Part shown: in pieces, positions 1 to 8,324 of the stretch
How positions within the stretch are numbered: position 1 is the first letter of the stretch
How the letters are laid out: every line of letters begins with the position of its first letter
Source of the DNA: Treponema sp. OMZ 790
GTDB taxonomy: Bacteria > Spirochaetota > Spirochaetia > Treponematales > Treponemataceae
DNA length: 64,000 bases
Assembly (NCBI RefSeq): GCF_024181285.1
Contig: NZ_CP051201.1
Coordinates: forward strand, 372,001 to 436,000
Direction: 5' to 3'
The notes under the pieces: generated by a model
Databases searched by the model: none
The model's input: only the letters and a program-made list of their open reading frames with translations
Told to the model about the DNA's origin: nothing
Program-made: the position numbers and the translations under genes

Positions 1-975
1 GCAGCCGCCAAGGGAGATTCTTGGACAGAACGCATCGCCTCATGTATGCGGGAATGGGAAGGTGCTTTTTCTATTGCCGTTTTGACGGTTGAAGGCATTT
101 ACATCGCTAGGGACCCTTGGGGTTTTCGTCCTCTTTGTGTAGGCAGCTTTCAAGACGGAGTATCGATTGCCGCAAGTGAGTCTTGCGCTCTTTTAACATT
201 GGGCTGCAAGGATTTTACCGAGGTAAAAGCCGGAGAAATTTTAAAGTTGGTCGATAACGGAGCAGAGCTTTGTATGCAGCTTCCCCCTAAGGAGCCGCTT
301 TCTCCATGTATCTTTGAATACGTCTACTTTGCCCGTCCCGACTCGGTTTGGAACAAGGCTTCGGTTCACATGTCAAGGGTAAATTTCGGCAAGGAGCTTG
401 CAAAAAACTCTCCTGTAGAGGCCGACATAGTTATAGCCATCCCCGACTCGTCGCGGTCGGCAGCCATAGGCTATTCCCAAGAATCGGGCATTCCCTATGA
501 TGAGGGCTTTTCAAAAAACCGATACATAGGACGCACCTTTATTCAGCCTACCCAAAAATTGCGCGACCAAGGCGTTGCGATGAAGTTTAATATTCTTTCC
601 GAAGCTGTTGAAGGAAAACGCATCATAGTGGTTGACGACAGCATTGTCCGCGGAAGCACCATTGGCCCACTAATCAAGATGCTGCGGAGTGCCGGTGCCA
701 AAGAAGTACACATCAGAATAGCTTCTCCGCCGGTGCGTTACTCCTGTTTTATGGGAGTAGACATGGGAGATCCCGAAAACCTAATCGCCCACAAAAAATC
801 TGTTGAAGAAATACGCGAGCACATCGGAGCCGATTCCTTAGTCTACCTATCCCAAGAAAGTATGCTTAAAGCTATGAAGGATGCCGGAGCAAATACCCAT
901 TTTTGCTGTGCCTGCTTTGACGGTAAGTACCCCGTCGATGTCAGCTGCGCTGCCGACAAAAATAGTTTTGAGTAG
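1..975 (+). CDS. purF: amidophosphoribosyltransferase, 3' part
   Basis: This is the C-terminal portion of glutamine PRPP amidotransferase, the first committed enzyme of purine synthesis, which makes 5-phosphoribosylamine from PRPP and glutamine in the cytoplasm. The reading frame is open from base 1, so the N-terminal catalytic cysteine lies outside the window. Visible are the end of the Ntn glutaminase domain (RDPWGFRPLC), the PRPP-binding loop VVDDSIVRGST near bases 625-660, and a cysteine-rich C-terminus (HFCCACFDG) like that of the Fe-S/propeptide-type PurF of Bacillus. The next gene starts 17 bases downstream but is unrelated. Identity is secure; only the start is missing. Confidence 0.96.
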   Translation, partial: AAAKGDSWTERIASCMREWEGAFSIAVLTVEGIYIARDPWGFRPLCVGSFQDGVSIAASESCALLTLGCKDFTEVKAGEILKLVDNGAELCMQLPPKEPLSPCIFEYVYFARPDSVWNKASVHMSRVNFGKELAKNSPVEADIVIAIPDSSRSAAIGYSQESGIPYDEGFSKNRYIGRTFIQPTQKLRDQGVAMKFNILSEAVEGKRIIVVDDSIVRGSTIGPLIKMLRSAGAKEVHIRIASPPVRYSCFMGVDMGDPENLIAHKKSVEEIREHIGADSLVYLSQESMLKAMKDAGANTHFCCACFDGKYPVDVSCAADKNSFE

Positions 976-992
976 GAGACTTTACCAAAAAT

Positions 993-1334
993 ATGGCGAT
1001 AAATCCGTTTCTTGGAATTTTAATATTTATATACTTTATATCGGGTGCGATAGTGAGGGCTTATTTGCAAATAAAAGGAGGCCGGTTGATCTCGAAAAAA
1101 TTGGACTGTTTGAAAACCTTAGGTATCGATAAAATTTTATTATTCATACCCGAATTTGTTCCTTTGTCGGTATTACAGCCTGTATATGACGAGCTTTCAA
1201 TTTTTGATACCGAAAAATATGAATTGGAAGATTATATAAAACTGTTAAAAATATACCGCAGAATATATGTTATACCATGTTTTATAGGCGGTAGTATTAC
1301 TTTGTTATATACTTTCATAAGAGCATTTTCATAG
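993..1334 (+). CDS. small hypothetical membrane protein
   Basis: The product is a 113-residue protein that I do not recognise. It has a hydrophobic segment at residues 4-22 and another at about residues 95-111, with a charged middle, suggesting two membrane passes. The ATG has only a weak ribosome binding site, but the following gene has a good one 8 bases after this stop, so the two are probably co-transcribed. Base composition is clearly more AT-rich than purF upstream and tldD downstream. A 5' overlapping reading frame in another phase (from base 881) runs into purF and was not chosen. Confidence 0.6.
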   Translation: MAINPFLGILIFIYFISGAIVRAYLQIKGGRLISKKLDCLKTLGIDKILLFIPEFVPLSVLQPVYDELSIFDTEKYELEDYIKLLKIYRRIYVIPCFIGGSITLLYTFIRAFS

Positions 1335-1341
1335 GAGGATT

Positions 1342-1893
1342 ATGAATTACGAAAAAATTAATGCGAAAGCTTGTCTTATTGCCTCCGTTTTCCTTGGAAT
1401 AGTTTATTTGTTGATTTTTTATTTTTTCCCTTCCGCAAAAGCAAGTATGAAATATAAGAATGTTGATTTTTCGGAATTAGTTCGTGCTTTGAAAATCCTT
1501 TATTTAGGCTTATTCGGTTTGGGCATTTCTTTTTATAAGTTTGATTTTAAATTTTTAAGAACAAAGATTGCAAATATGTCTTCTAAACTCATAAAATTTT
1601 TATTGGCAGCTTTTAAAATATTGCTTTATATAACTTCATTTCTTTTATCAAAAACATATATTTCTGTCCTTGATCCTAAACCTAAATTTATTTTTTTTGT
1701 AATTCATGTTTTGTTTTTAATTGCGGGGATTCTGATAAATATCATCACGGAAACTGTTTTTGAATTCCATTCAGCTCATTACAATTATCCGTATTTGCAA
1801 TTAGTCTTGGGAAAACTCATTTTTATATTATGTGCTTTGCCTATTTATGTGGATTTTCTTGGCTGTGTTTATTTGTTGTTATCTTTAGTTTAG
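1342..1893 (+). CDS. hypothetical polytopic membrane protein
   Basis: The product is 183 residues with about five hydrophobic segments (roughly residues 10-30, 48-65, 82-103, 115-138 and 152-180), so it is an integral inner-membrane protein. No family is recognised. The start ATG follows a good Shine-Dalgarno AGGAGG at the right spacing. It lies 8 bases after the preceding membrane-protein gene and 30 bases before the next exported one, forming a three-gene AT-rich group between purF and tldD. No catalytic motif is visible. Confidence 0.65.
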   Translation: MNYEKINAKACLIASVFLGIVYLLIFYFFPSAKASMKYKNVDFSELVRALKILYLGLFGLGISFYKFDFKFLRTKIANMSSKLIKFLLAAFKILLYITSFLLSKTYISVLDPKPKFIFFVIHVLFLIAGILINIITETVFEFHSAHYNYPYLQLVLGKLIFILCALPIYVDFLGCVYLLLSLV

Positions 1894-1922
1894 TGAAGTA
1901 TGAATTTGGTAAAGGTGTTAAA

Positions 1923-2441
1923 ATGAAAAAACTTGTGTTATTTTTTGGTATTATTTTTATTGTCTTTCTTGCATTGGTATTGATACCGGAATTGGTAAAT
2001 AGTAAAAATAAAAATGATGAAAAATTTGTGTTATACAACACTAATATAAAAGCCATATATTTTGATTCCATAAAACTAGATTTAAAAGGTTCAACAGAAA
2101 CTGTCAGACTTACTAAAACTGAATATGATAATTCTATTTATGATATCGGTTTTGAAGTTTTAACGGAAAATATTCCTGCAGATTTTAAATATGATGGAAT
2201 TTTAAAATTAATGATTTTTGATGAAAAAAATAATCTAATTGATTTTAAAGAGATTACCGCATGGGAGCAAATCGTTTTTTCCGGTAAAGACCACTCTAAA
2301 ATTAAAATTGCTGTTTTTTGTAGAGATGTATTTAAAATTTCAGGTGAGTATATAGATTTGGTTTTATCGGTAGAAAAAGAAGATAAGCAATTATCGGATT
2401 ATCCCATTAAATGTTTTTTAGGTCCTGCCGTTACTCCATAA
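1923..2441 (+). CDS. hypothetical exported or membrane-anchored protein
   Basis: The product is 172 residues counted from the ATG at 1923. An upstream in-frame ATG at 1830 lies inside the preceding gene and is unlikely to be used. The first 20 residues (KK followed by LVLFFGIIFIVFLALVL) form a signal anchor; the rest is a beta-rich, charged domain presumably outside the membrane. No lipobox cysteine and no known domain are seen. It is the last of the AT-rich trio; the stop is followed 21 bases later by the tldD promoter. Confidence 0.6.
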   Translation: MKKLVLFFGIIFIVFLALVLIPELVNSKNKNDEKFVLYNTNIKAIYFDSIKLDLKGSTETVRLTKTEYDNSIYDIGFEVLTENIPADFKYDGILKLMIFDEKNNLIDFKEITAWEQIVFSGKDHSKIKIAVFCRDVFKISGEYIDLVLSVEKEDKQLSDYPIKCFLGPAVTP

Positions 2442-2462
2442 GGCACTTTACTCTTTTTTCAA

Positions 2463-2491
2463 TTGCAAAATCTTCCTCTTTTTGGTATAAT
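2463..2491 (+). promoter_or_regulatory. sigma-70 promoter of tldD-pmbA-rpoN
   Basis: TTGCAA (2463-2468) and a perfect TATAAT (2486-2491) are separated by 17 bases. The expected start is about 2498, giving a leader of about 22 bases with the Shine-Dalgarno AGGGGG just before the ATG at 2521. Confidence 0.75.
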
Positions 2492-2520
2492 CTGTAATTA
2501 GTAATTATTTAGGGGGAAAT

Positions 2521-3987
2521 ATGATTTATACATCAGAAAGCCTGCTTGAAGCTGCAAAAAATGCCGTTCCTAAGGCTGACCTTGTAACTTTACGCATTCA
2601 CCGCACAAGGGGAACTTCCTTTGCGGCTCAGGATGGAGCTTTTGAGTCTTCCGGCTATTCGGCCGATCAAGGCTTTATGGTTGAAGTCTTATATGATGGG
2701 CACATTGCCTATGGGGCAACCCAGAATCTGACTCCTCAGGGAGCCGGCGAAGCTGCCCGTCAAGCCTTTAATGCCGCCCAAACCGCTTCAGCCTTTAAAA
2801 TTGCCAATTTTGATAAAAATGTCAGGCCCGATACGGAATTAAAATACGAAACCCTTCGTGGTAAAAAGACCCGCCCTTCCAAAACCGAAATTTTCGACTA
2901 TCTTTTTGAAATATGCGATATTTTAAAAGTCTCGGATGAGGTCATAGATACCCACGCCTATGTGGAGTTGGAAGAAGAGCAGATCGAGCTTTTAAGCTCC
3001 GAGGGAGCAAATATCTTACAGGATTTTTATAGGATCGGTTCCGGCTTGGGAGCTGCTGCCCGCCGCGGAGACATAATTCAAAGGCGTTCCTATAACGGAT
3101 ACGGTGCCCGCACCTTTCAGGGAGGCTACGAATTTTTAAACTTTGCCAAGTCTAAGGCGGAGGCCAAAAGGGTAGGGAATGAGGTGATAGAGCTTTTGGG
3201 AGCAGAACCCTGTCCTTCAGACAGGCGCACCCTCGTCCTTATGCCCGATCAAATGCTTTTGCAGATTCACGAAAGTGTCGGCCATCCCTTGGAAATTGAC
3301 CGCATCTTGGGTGATGAAAGAAACTTTGCAGGCGGCAGTTTTATAAGGCCCGAAGACATCGGCAGCTTTCAGTACGGCTCAAAGCTTATGAATATCTGCT
3401 ACGATCCCACAATTCCATATCAGCTTGCAACATTTGCTGCCGACCAGACGGGGGCTCTGGCAAAGAAGACCTTTATCATCAAGGACGGAATCTTAGTCTG
3501 CGCCTTGGGAAGCATCGAAAGCGCAGGCCGCCTCTATGCAGGCAAAACCGTTCAGCCTGATAAGATGGTCGCAAACCAAAGAGCAACCGCGTGGAACCGC
3601 CCGCCTATAGACAGGATGGCAAACCTCAACCTTGAGCCGGGAACCAGCAGCTTCGATCAAATAATTTCTTCTATCGAAAAAGGAATTATTATGACCTCGA
3701 ACCGCTCATGGTCTATAGACGATTACCGCAATAAATTTCAGTTCGGCTGCGAATACGGCCAATTAATCGAAAACGGAAAAATCACCAAAACCGTGCGCGA
3801 CCCGAACTACCGCGGGGTATCTCAAAACTTTTGGAGAAACCTCTGTGCAGTAGGCGATAAATCCACATTCCATGTATACGGAACGCCCAACTGCGGAAAG
3901 GGAGAACCCAATCAGGTTATTCAGGTCGGACACGCAAGTCCCGTTTGCGCATTTTCTGATGTAGAAGTTTTTGGAGGCGGAAAATGA
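2521..3987 (+). CDS. tldD: TldD-family metalloprotease
   Basis: This 488-residue protein is the TldD half of the TldD/TldE (PmbA) protease family, which in Enterobacteria cleaves modified peptides and degrades unfolded peptides. The zinc-site motif HExxxH appears as HESVGH at about residue 252, followed by the family signature PLEIDRILGDERNFAGGSF. The C-terminal GTPNCGKG...VGHASP segment also fits TldD. It has its own promoter and overlaps the next gene by four bases (ATGA), as expected for a heterodimer made from one transcript. The physiological substrate in spirochaetes is not known to me. Confidence 0.93.
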   Translation: MIYTSESLLEAAKNAVPKADLVTLRIHRTRGTSFAAQDGAFESSGYSADQGFMVEVLYDGHIAYGATQNLTPQGAGEAARQAFNAAQTASAFKIANFDKNVRPDTELKYETLRGKKTRPSKTEIFDYLFEICDILKVSDEVIDTHAYVELEEEQIELLSSEGANILQDFYRIGSGLGAAARRGDIIQRRSYNGYGARTFQGGYEFLNFAKSKAEAKRVGNEVIELLGAEPCPSDRRTLVLMPDQMLLQIHESVGHPLEIDRILGDERNFAGGSFIRPEDIGSFQYGSKLMNICYDPTIPYQLATFAADQTGALAKKTFIIKDGILVCALGSIESAGRLYAGKTVQPDKMVANQRATAWNRPPIDRMANLNLEPGTSSFDQIISSIEKGIIMTSNRSWSIDDYRNKFQFGCEYGQLIENGKITKTVRDPNYRGVSQNFWRNLCAVGDKSTFHVYGTPNCGKGEPNQVIQVGHASPVCAFSDVEVFGGGK

Positions 3988-5318
3988 AAATGAGTTTTAA
4001 AGAATATTTTGAATCGATTGCCGATTTTATGCTTTCGGAATTGCTTGAGGGAGAAAAAATTTCGATTTCCTTTTCGGGTGAAAAGACCTACTTTATGCGC
4101 TTTAGCAAGGCTAAGGTACGCCAAAACGGAACAGTAGATCAGGGTTATTTTTATTGTACCTTTTGGAAAAAGGGCCGCACCCACAATTTCAGTTTCGGTA
4201 TTCAGATGAATATGGAAAAGGATAAGAGGATGGCGGCCGATGCTCTTCAAGAAGCAAGAGATTCTATAATGCTCCTTCCCGAGGATAAGTATCAATCAAT
4301 TCCTGAATCTTCCGATACTTCTTCTGCGATATATACAGGGAAGCTCTTGCCCGAAGACAAGATACCGGAGATTATCTTATCCCCTGTTAAAGACCTCGAC
4401 TTTGCAGGCCTTTATTCTCAAGGGATTATTTGCGAGGGTGTTATTACCTCGGCCGGAGCGACTCACTGGTTTCAAACCGAAACCTTTGTCTTGGATTATT
4501 CGGTATGGCTCGAAAACGGGCGCGGTATAAAATCTCTTTATTCGGGAACGGAATGGAGCGATGAGCAGTACCTTTCAAAGATTGAGCAAGCCCGAAAAGG
4601 CTTGGAAATCTTGCACACTCCGCAAAAAAAATTAGCCCCAGGAAAATACAAGGCCTTTATAAGTGCCGATGCCCTTATCGACGTAACAGACTTTTTCTCG
4701 TGGAACGGTTTTAGCGAAAGGAGTATGCAGCAGGGCTCAAGCGCCTATCTTGCTTTAAAAGAAGGAAGAGAGCATTTTTCGGATAAGTTTAATTTGACTC
4801 AGGATTTTTCTCTCGGACTTGAACCTGCCTTTAACTCGAACGGAGAACTGGCTCCCGAAAAATTAAGCATCATCGAAAAAGGTAAGCTTAAAAATACCTT
4901 GGTCAGTTTAAGAACCGAAACCCAATACGGTGTAAAATCCAACGGAGCTCCCTTAAGCGAGAGTATGCGATCGATCGTTATCGGAACCGGAGATTTAAAC
5001 GAAGCGGATGCCGTAAAAGAGCTGGGTACGGGAATTTATATCTCCAACTTTAACTATCTAAACTGGAGCGATACCTCTTCGGCCAGAGTTACGGGAATGA
5101 CCCGCTTTGCCTGTCTTTGGGTTGAAGACGGAAAAATCGTTGCTCCCATTGCCGACATGAGATGGGATGAATCCTTGTACAATATGTTCGGAGAAAACCT
5201 CTTAGCCGTAACAAAGGAAAGCCGAATCTTTGCAAACACAAGTACTTACGGAAGCAGAAGTACCGGAGGAGCCTCCCTTCCCGGCATTCTGGTAAAGGAT
5301 TTTAACTGTACTCTCTAA
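3984..5318 (+). CDS. pmbA: PmbA/TldE-like protease partner
   Basis: This 444-residue protein is the companion subunit of TldD. As known for TldE/PmbA it lacks the HExxxH zinc motif, while keeping the C-terminal features of the superfamily such as GTGIYISNFNYLNWS and the closing GGASLPGILVKDF. Its start overlaps the tldD stop (ATGA at 3984-3987), implying coupled translation. rpoN follows after 10 bases. The most likely role is the non-catalytic or regulatory half of a heterodimeric protease. Family assignment is strong, function inferred. Confidence 0.88.
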   Translation: MKMSFKEYFESIADFMLSELLEGEKISISFSGEKTYFMRFSKAKVRQNGTVDQGYFYCTFWKKGRTHNFSFGIQMNMEKDKRMAADALQEARDSIMLLPEDKYQSIPESSDTSSAIYTGKLLPEDKIPEIILSPVKDLDFAGLYSQGIICEGVITSAGATHWFQTETFVLDYSVWLENGRGIKSLYSGTEWSDEQYLSKIEQARKGLEILHTPQKKLAPGKYKAFISADALIDVTDFFSWNGFSERSMQQGSSAYLALKEGREHFSDKFNLTQDFSLGLEPAFNSNGELAPEKLSIIEKGKLKNTLVSLRTETQYGVKSNGAPLSESMRSIVIGTGDLNEADAVKELGTGIYISNFNYLNWSDTSSARVTGMTRFACLWVEDGKIVAPIADMRWDESLYNMFGENLLAVTKESRIFANTSTYGSRSTGGASLPGILVKDFNCTL

Positions 5319-5328
5319 GGTAAAAAAA

Positions 5329-6720
5329 ATGTTATTAAAGCAAAGGCAGCAGCAGATTCTATCTCAAAAAATGGTGATGAACCAGCAGATGCTAAATGCT
5401 GTTGCCCTGCTTAATTTGTCGAGCGAAGAACTTCAAGAAGAGGTAATAAAGGAAGTAAAACGGAATCCCGCCCTTATTTTTAAAACCTCTTCGCGAGTGA
5501 GTGCCGCATCTTCGGAAGAAGGGGATAAGCACCAAAGTTTTTTGGAGAGCATCGAAGATGATTCCCACAAGACCTTGCAGGCTCATCTCATTGAACAGGC
5601 CGGAGAATCGATAACGGATGAGTATGTCTTAGATGCGGCAATGCTTATAATTCAAAATTTGGATCATAACGGTTTTTATTGGGTTCCTCTTGAAGAGCTT
5701 TTTGCCGATCTTCTTACCGAAAAAAAAATAACGCATACAGAAATAAAAAAAGCTCTTAATATTGTCAGGCGGCTTGAACCTATAGGCTGTGCCTGTTCCG
5801 GCTTTAAAGAATCCCTTATTGTACAGGCCGGAATCCTTTGCGAGTCTCCCAAAACTCAGGAAATCCTTGACATTTATAAAAATATACATTCCCTTTGTGT
5901 AAAGATAATAAAGGAACATTACGAAGTTCTTTCCTTTATTTCCGATTTAAAACTTTTTATAAAAAAACTTGCTCAAAAAAAAATCATTATAGATTTTGAA
6001 ACTGCGGAAGAACTTGCAGAATTGATAAAATCTTTAAACCCTAAGCCCGGCCTTGCTTATTCCCGCGGAACGGACGGCGAAAAATTTATTACGCCTATAG
6101 CCGAAATAAAACGGGAAGGGAACGAATTTAAGATTATAATCAATGACGAAGAAATTCCCGCCCTTGAAATTTCGCCCGAATATGAAAGGATAAAAAATTC
6201 AGGCTCAAAGGAGGAGAAAAAAGAAGCAGCAGACTTTTTAAACAAGGCTTCTCTTTTTATGGGTGTTCTTGCCTACCGCAATCAGACCATACTTAAGGTT
6301 TTAACTGCCTTGGTCAATTTTCAAGAAGCCTTTTTTTTAGGCCGCCCGTGTAAGCCTTCTTCCGGAGGAGAGAGCGAAAAGATGCAGCCCGGCTACTTAA
6401 AGCCCTTAAAACAAATCGACATTGCGGAAATTGTGGGTTTAAGTCCTTCGACGGTTTCAAGGGTTTCGAATCAAAAATATATCAGATGCGAATGGGGATT
6501 TTTTGAAATTAAAGACCTCTTTTCGCCTGAAGTAAGCGGCGGGCTTTCAAAAGACTATGTAGAAAAAGCCATAACGGATATCATCGAATCCGATACCGAA
6601 AAAAAAACCGATGCCCGCATTTCTCAAATTTTAAAAGAACGCGGAATTGATATTGCAGTAAGAACGGTCAACAAGTACCGCAAAGAAATAGGCCTTCCTT
6701 CCTCCTATTATCGCAATTGA
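5329..6720 (+). CDS. rpoN: RNA polymerase sigma-54 factor
   Basis: The 463-residue product has the sigma-54 layout. A glutamine-rich activator-interacting region I (LKQRQQQILSQKMVMNQQ) lies at residues 2-20, the core-binding domain follows, and a helix-turn-helix (DIAEIVGLSPSTVSRVSNQKY) sits near residues 364-384. A C-terminal RpoN box variant, AVRTVNKYR, lies near residue 444 and would read the -24 element. It recruits RNA polymerase to -24/-12 promoters activated by AAA+ enhancer proteins; none of these is encoded here. A weak AAGG precedes the ATG, and the gene ends the tldD-pmbA-rpoN operon. Confidence 0.95.
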   Translation: MLLKQRQQQILSQKMVMNQQMLNAVALLNLSSEELQEEVIKEVKRNPALIFKTSSRVSAASSEEGDKHQSFLESIEDDSHKTLQAHLIEQAGESITDEYVLDAAMLIIQNLDHNGFYWVPLEELFADLLTEKKITHTEIKKALNIVRRLEPIGCACSGFKESLIVQAGILCESPKTQEILDIYKNIHSLCVKIIKEHYEVLSFISDLKLFIKKLAQKKIIIDFETAEELAELIKSLNPKPGLAYSRGTDGEKFITPIAEIKREGNEFKIIINDEEIPALEISPEYERIKNSGSKEEKKEAADFLNKASLFMGVLAYRNQTILKVLTALVNFQEAFFLGRPCKPSSGGESEKMQPGYLKPLKQIDIAEIVGLSPSTVSRVSNQKYIRCEWGFFEIKDLFSPEVSGGLSKDYVEKAITDIIESDTEKKTDARISQILKERGIDIAVRTVNKYRKEIGLPSSYYRN

Positions 6721-6745
6721 CATTTTTCTCGAATTGCCGTATAAA
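6717..6745 (+). promoter_or_regulatory. sigma-70 promoter, predicted leaderless start
   Basis: A perfect TTGACA (6717-6722) overlapping the rpoN stop is followed after 17 bases by TATAAA (6740-6745). Counting the last -10 base as -7 puts +1 at 6752, the A of the ATG, so the mRNA would be leaderless. No Shine-Dalgarno is present. Confidence 0.65.
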
Positions 6746-6751
6746 AAAGAT

Positions 6752-7393
6752 ATGGAAATTACGGAGATCTATACCGGCCCGCTTTTTGTAAAGACCTGGG
6801 CTCTTCCCTTAGACAAAAAAACTGTTCTCCTCGTTGATCCGGGCGGCACGGATGAGGAATTGATGGATTACCTAAAAAGTAAAAATGCCGAAAGACTCGA
6901 AATAATGCTAACCCACGGACATTTTGACCATGTGGGCGGCGTACCCGAACTTATGCAAAAATATCCGGGTTCTTCTTTATGGATCCACCCTGCGGATGCG
7001 GGTTATCTGGGGCAAAACGGAAAGGAAAAACACATTGCTTGTTTTAGCCAAATCCGCGCCGAAAGATATATAAAGGCTTTAAAATACGACTTTCCCGAGC
7101 CGACAGGCTTTTTAAAAGACGGAGACCTTGTAAACGGTTTTAAGGTTTTACACACTCCCGGGCATACCGAAGGTTCGGTTTGTTTTTGGAATGAAGAAGC
7201 AAAGGTGCTCTTTTCGGGCGATACCCTTTTTTACCGCTCCCACGGAAGAACAGACCTTTTAGGAGGGGACGATCAAAAAATAAAGGCTTCACTGAAATTC
7301 CTTTTAAAGCTCCCGGATGAAACTGCCGTCTATCCCGGGCACGGCTCCAATACCTCGATAGGGGCGGAAAGGGCCCGGATAGAAAAAATTTAG
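6752..7393 (+). CDS. metallo-beta-lactamase-fold hydrolase (glyoxalase II-like)
   Basis: This 213-residue protein has the metal-binding signature THGHFDHVGG (residues about 54-63), a downstream HTPGHTEGS histidine, GDTLF (bridging aspartate) and the final YPGHG histidine. It is thus a complete two-metal hydrolase of the hydroxyacylglutathione-hydrolase-like subgroup; the natural thioester substrate cannot be told. The ATG at 6752 is chosen because the promoter would start transcription exactly there; a TTG at 6734 in the same frame lies inside that promoter. It converges on the radical-SAM gene 28 bases downstream, with no clear terminator between. Confidence 0.88.
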   Translation: MEITEIYTGPLFVKTWALPLDKKTVLLVDPGGTDEELMDYLKSKNAERLEIMLTHGHFDHVGGVPELMQKYPGSSLWIHPADAGYLGQNGKEKHIACFSQIRAERYIKALKYDFPEPTGFLKDGDLVNGFKVLHTPGHTEGSVCFWNEEAKVLFSGDTLFYRSHGRTDLLGGDDQKIKASLKFLLKLPDETAVYPGHGSNTSIGAERARIEKI

Positions 7394-7421
7394 AGCCGGT
7401 TTTTAAGTGCTCAAGAATCGA

Positions 7422-8309
7422 TTAAATGTTCCCCGGATAAACATATTTTAAATTTCTTTGAGCTATCTTACACAGGTGCCTGATTGTTTCGGGTCTTGTG
7501 GGCCTTTTATCCTTCATCTTGTAGGCAGGGTAGAAGGCCGAAATATGTAAGGGAATATCGGGTCTTATTTTTGAAAGCATTTGAGAGAGAGCTTCCATTT
7601 CATCATCGCCGCTGGTAAAGCCTTCGAGAACTAAGCAGGTAACTTCTACATGAACTTTTGAGGCCGCACTTCGGATCGTTTTTATTACGGGCTTTATTTT
7701 TCCCTTGCAGATTTCGGTGTAAAATTGAGGGGAAAAAGATTTTAAGTCGATATTCATTGCGTCAACCATAGGGAGGATTCCGTTTAAGGGTTCTTCTTCG
7801 ATAAAGCCGTTTGTTACGAGGACGGTTTTTAAGTCTTTTTCTTTTGCAATCGGAAGCACATCCTTAACATACTCATACCAAACCGTAGGCTCGTTATAGG
7901 TAAAAGCTATGCCTATGGAAGGAGTTTTTAAAACGGCCCTAATCAGTTCTTCGGGGCTGACCGTATCTGTGTTTTTTTCTGTTTTTTCTTCCGGCGGAAC
8001 GGAATGAACAAGGGAATGGTTTTGGCAAAATCGGCAGTCAAAATTGCAGCCGAAGGTTCCTACCGAGAAGATGTAGGAAGAAGGGTAAAAACGGTATAAA
8101 GGCTTTTTTTCGATCGGGTCGAGGGCGGCTCCCAAAACCTTGCCGTAGTTTAAAGCATAGAGTTTTCCGTCTATGTTTTTGCGGCTAAGGCATCGGGAAA
8201 GCCGGCCATCTTTTATAAGACATCTATGAGGGCATAAAAGGCAGCGTATTTTATTGTCTTCATTTTTTAAAACCGAAGATTCTTTTTTCCAAAATTCCGC
8301 TTCTTTCAT
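7422..8309 (-). CDS. amrS: AmmeMemoRadiSam-system radical SAM enzyme
   Basis: The 295-residue product has the radical-SAM cluster motif CNFDCRFCQN (CxxxCxxC) about a third of the way in, preceded by an N-terminal cysteine set (CLLCPHRC) that looks metal-binding. It resembles pyruvate-formate-lyase activating enzymes and best fits the AmrS family, which usually co-occurs with AMMECR1 and Memo proteins. Neither partner is encoded here. The substrate is unknown. It lies downstream of the SDR gene on the same strand with a 15-base gap and is probably co-transcribed. Confidence 0.8.
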   Translation of the reverse strand: MKEAEFWKKESSVLKNEDNKIRCLLCPHRCLIKDGRLSRCLSRKNIDGKLYALNYGKVLGAALDPIEKKPLYRFYPSSYIFSVGTFGCNFDCRFCQNHSLVHSVPPEEKTEKNTDTVSPEELIRAVLKTPSIGIAFTYNEPTVWYEYVKDVLPIAKEKDLKTVLVTNGFIEEEPLNGILPMVDAMNIDLKSFSPQFYTEICKGKIKPVIKTIRSAASKVHVEVTCLVLEGFTSGDDEMEALSQMLSKIRPDIPLHISAFYPAYKMKDKRPTRPETIRHLCKIAQRNLKYVYPGNI

Positions 8310-8324
8310 AGCCCTCTTAAAAAC

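Noticed and set aside
881..1132. Frame overlapping the purF end
   Set aside because: It overlaps purF and the next gene in another phase with no ribosome binding site; the 993 start gives a plausible membrane protein.
3921..4295. Antisense reading frame of 124 codons opposite pmbA
   Set aside because: It mirrors a strongly supported gene, has no ribosome binding site and its product has no domain; it follows from codon bias of the sense strand.
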